The position numbers and the translations under genes were made by a program. From NCBI GenBank assembly GCA_900769995.1, contig CAAGIT010000171.1:1-8226 (forward strand): a DNA stretch of 8,226 bases. Reading direction: 5' to 3'. Each line of letters begins with the position of its first letter. The first letter of the stretch is position 1. A model generated the notes under the pieces. That model saw only the letters and a program-made list of their open reading frames with translations, had not been told where the DNA came from and searched no databases. The DNA comes from an uncultured Oscillospiraceae bacterium (lineage in GTDB: Bacteria > Bacillota > Clostridia > Oscillospirales > Oscillospiraceae). Positions 7,102-8,226 of this stretch are shown here, in pieces.

Positions 7102-7129
7102 ATTATAGCATATCGGATGAAAAATGCAA
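7102..7129 (-). promoter_or_regulatory. Promoter of the riboswitch-ribU transcript
   Basis: On the - strand, a perfect TATAAT -10 box (7107-7102) follows TTGCAT (7129-7124) with 16 bases between them. The -35 match is only partial. Transcription would start around 7095, just before the aptamer. The promoter sits ten bases past the stop of the upstream zinc-ribbon gene, which has no clear terminator of its own. Confidence 0.75.
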
Positions 7130-7138
7130 GCACTATTT

Positions 7139-8077
7139 TCAATGATAGTACTCATAGGCGAGGAGCTGATAGGTGGGATAATCGCCAATGCTGTAATCGG
7201 TCACCGTTGCACAGCCGGAATAGCAATAGATCAGGTCGCTGTCGGCGGCGGCCTGTGCGGCAGTGAGGGAATAGTAGCTGCTTGTCAGACCGTGTTCGAA
7301 GAAGACCTCATAATCCAGCGCATAGACATCGAAATATACGAGGTAGGTGCCGCTTTCAAGCTGCGTCATCCTGGAAACGACCGAAAAGCTGTTGTAGATC
7401 TCGCCGTCTGCCGCGGGTGTGCAGTATTTTCCGTCGCGGTATTCAAAAACGTGCTCGAAGCCCCATTCGTCCGTGTGGCTCAGCGTTTGCCGTGCCACCG
7501 TCTTTCCGAAGAAACGGTTCGTGGTCTGGTCAACGATGTCTGCGCTGATGCAATAATCATAGCCCTCCGAGGTGATGTTTTCACGGGCGTTGATCTTGTT
7601 GTACAGATAGGCGAAATGCAGCATAGCGAAGTCGTCTGCCGGATAGGAATCGAAGTACTGCTCAGAGAAATTGCTCAGGAAGAGGTTGATGCGGTACTGC
7701 ACATCGGGGTCATCCAGCGTCTGCGCGGGCTCTGTCGGTGCGATTGTGTTGATTTCCGTGGTGGTTTCCGCTTCGGTCGTGACGGCTTCCGTAGTCGGCG
7801 CGGGTGCTTCGGAACTCGATGCTTCGGTCGGCTTTTGCACCTGCTCAGCCGCAGGCGTGCGTTCCTCGTCTGTGGTCGAAGAAGGTGCGGCAAAACGATA
7901 GATGAGATAGCCTGCAATCGCGATCATGCAAACAGACAGGATGATAATGACGGCAATCAGAGCGCCGTTCTTTTTGGGCGGCATTTGTACAGGCGCGGCA
8001 CATGGCAGTGCTGCGCCGCAGCCGAAGCAGAGCTTCTGACCCTCCGGATTTTGCGTTCCGCATTTTGGACAAAACAT
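7139..8077 (-). CDS. Zinc-ribbon single-pass membrane protein of unknown function
   Basis: I do not recognise a characterised family for this 312-residue protein. The N-terminus is a short Cys4 zinc ribbon (Cys3, Cys6, Cys17, Cys20; CPKCG then CFGCG) that should be cytoplasmic. After a Lys-containing spacer comes one membrane helix (about 38-60, rich in Ile, Ala and Val). A Ser/Thr/Glu/Pro-rich linker follows (about 64-120, repeated TTEA-like units). A folded domain rich in Tyr, Phe and Asp (about 125-312) follows, probably outside the cell, with Cys176, Cys219, Cys285 and Cys289 available. The stretch INLFLSNFSEQYF (130-142) begins this domain. Zinc-ribbon, helix and extracytoplasmic domain is a common hypothetical-protein layout in Clostridia. 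ATG at 8077 is preceded by an AGGAGGG site at about 8084-8090. It has its own promoter and is probably a single-gene unit; ribU downstream has its own promoter too. Confidence 0.88.
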   Translation of the reverse strand: MFCPKCGTQNPEGQKLCFGCGAALPCAAPVQMPPKKNGALIAVIIILSVCMIAIAGYLIYRFAAPSSTTDEERTPAAEQVQKPTEASSSEAPAPTTEAVTTEAETTTEINTIAPTEPAQTLDDPDVQYRINLFLSNFSEQYFDSYPADDFAMLHFAYLYNKINARENITSEGYDYCISADIVDQTTNRFFGKTVARQTLSHTDEWGFEHVFEYRDGKYCTPAADGEIYNSFSVVSRMTQLESGTYLVYFDVYALDYEVFFEHGLTSSYYSLTAAQAAADSDLIYCYSGCATVTDYSIGDYPTYQLLAYEYYH

Positions 8078-8122
8078 GAAAATCCCTCCTGATATTTTTC
8101 TTGTACGGCAATAGCTATCCTT

Positions 8123-8152
8123 ATTTTACCATGCTTGAATTGCCTTTGTCAA
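8123..8152 (-). promoter_or_regulatory. Promoter of the zinc-ribbon membrane protein gene
   Basis: On the - strand, a perfect TTGACA (8152-8147) and TAAAAT (8128-8123) are separated by 18 bases and lie about 45 bases upstream of the start codon. This is a good housekeeping sigma-A type promoter. Confidence 0.8.
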
Positions 8153-8169
8153 TTTATTCGCATAGGCGC

Positions 8170-8214
8170 AAAAAAGAAAATGGTTACATTCCATGAGAAA
8201 AATGTAACCATTTT
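8170..8214 (-). terminator. Inverted repeat, likely terminator of a - strand gene beyond the right edge
   Basis: A perfect 14-bp stem pairs 8177-8190 with 8201-8214 around a ten-base loop. On the - strand it runs into TTTTCTTTTTT (8180-8170), which suits an intrinsic terminator for an upstream gene not in the window. The stem is AT-rich, and its TGTAAC/GTTACA core lies only about 25 bases upstream of the TTGACA box, so an operator role is an alternative. Confidence 0.6.
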
Positions 8215-8226
8215 GAAATAAATTAC

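Noticed and set aside
7124..8092. A 322-codon open frame on the + strand across the zinc-ribbon gene
   Set aside because: It mirrors the - strand gene almost exactly, has no recognisable domain, no good ribosome binding site, and would start inside the ribU promoter. The - strand has a clear Cys4 ribbon, membrane helix, ribosome binding site and promoter.

Overview
The window looks like a piece of a spore-forming Bacillota chromosome, most likely class Clostridia and probably the Ruminococcaceae/Oscillospiraceae group. The reasons are a YunB-type sporulation protein, an NAD-dependent DNA ligase, a MurT/GatD-type gene pair, an FMN-riboswitch-controlled RibU-type transporter, strong AGGAGG-like ribosome binding sites and moderately GC-rich coding DNA. 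The genus assignment is inference. There is no sign of mobile DNA, CRISPR, tRNA or rRNA; this is mostly core-type chromosome.

Left and centre (1-6199, all + strand): the 3' two thirds of a pcrA/uvrD helicase gene (cut by the window edge), yunB, ligA, then a murT-like and a gatD-like gene. pcrA, yunB and ligA are closely packed. The TTG start of ligA overlaps the stop of yunB. A 54-base gap with a possible weak promoter separates ligA from murT. murT and gatD are practically contiguous. A 13-bp hairpin with T-runs on both sides (6201-6240) closes this cluster and also serves the gene converging from the right.

Right (6244-8226, all - strand): a RibU-type ECF transporter S component is preceded by a complete-looking FMN riboswitch, an intrinsic terminator and a clear promoter, so riboflavin uptake should be switched off when FMN is plentiful. 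Upstream of it lies an unrecognised single-pass membrane protein with an N-terminal Cys4 zinc ribbon, a Ser/Thr/Glu/Pro-rich linker and a large extracytoplasmic domain. It has its own TTGACA/TAAAAT promoter. A 14-bp inverted repeat near the right edge is probably the terminator of a further - strand gene outside the window.

The most noteworthy signal is the MurT/GatD-like pair. The fold-level motifs are there (Mur ligase P-loop, Cys4 ribbon, amidotransferase elbow). However, the GatD-like protein has Gly where the nucleophilic Cys should be and Thr where the catalytic His should be. The MurT-like partner has several changed motifs in its C-terminal half, including Glu where I would expect the Asp of the shared triad. 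This suggests a pair that either does not hydrolyse glutamine or has a different job.
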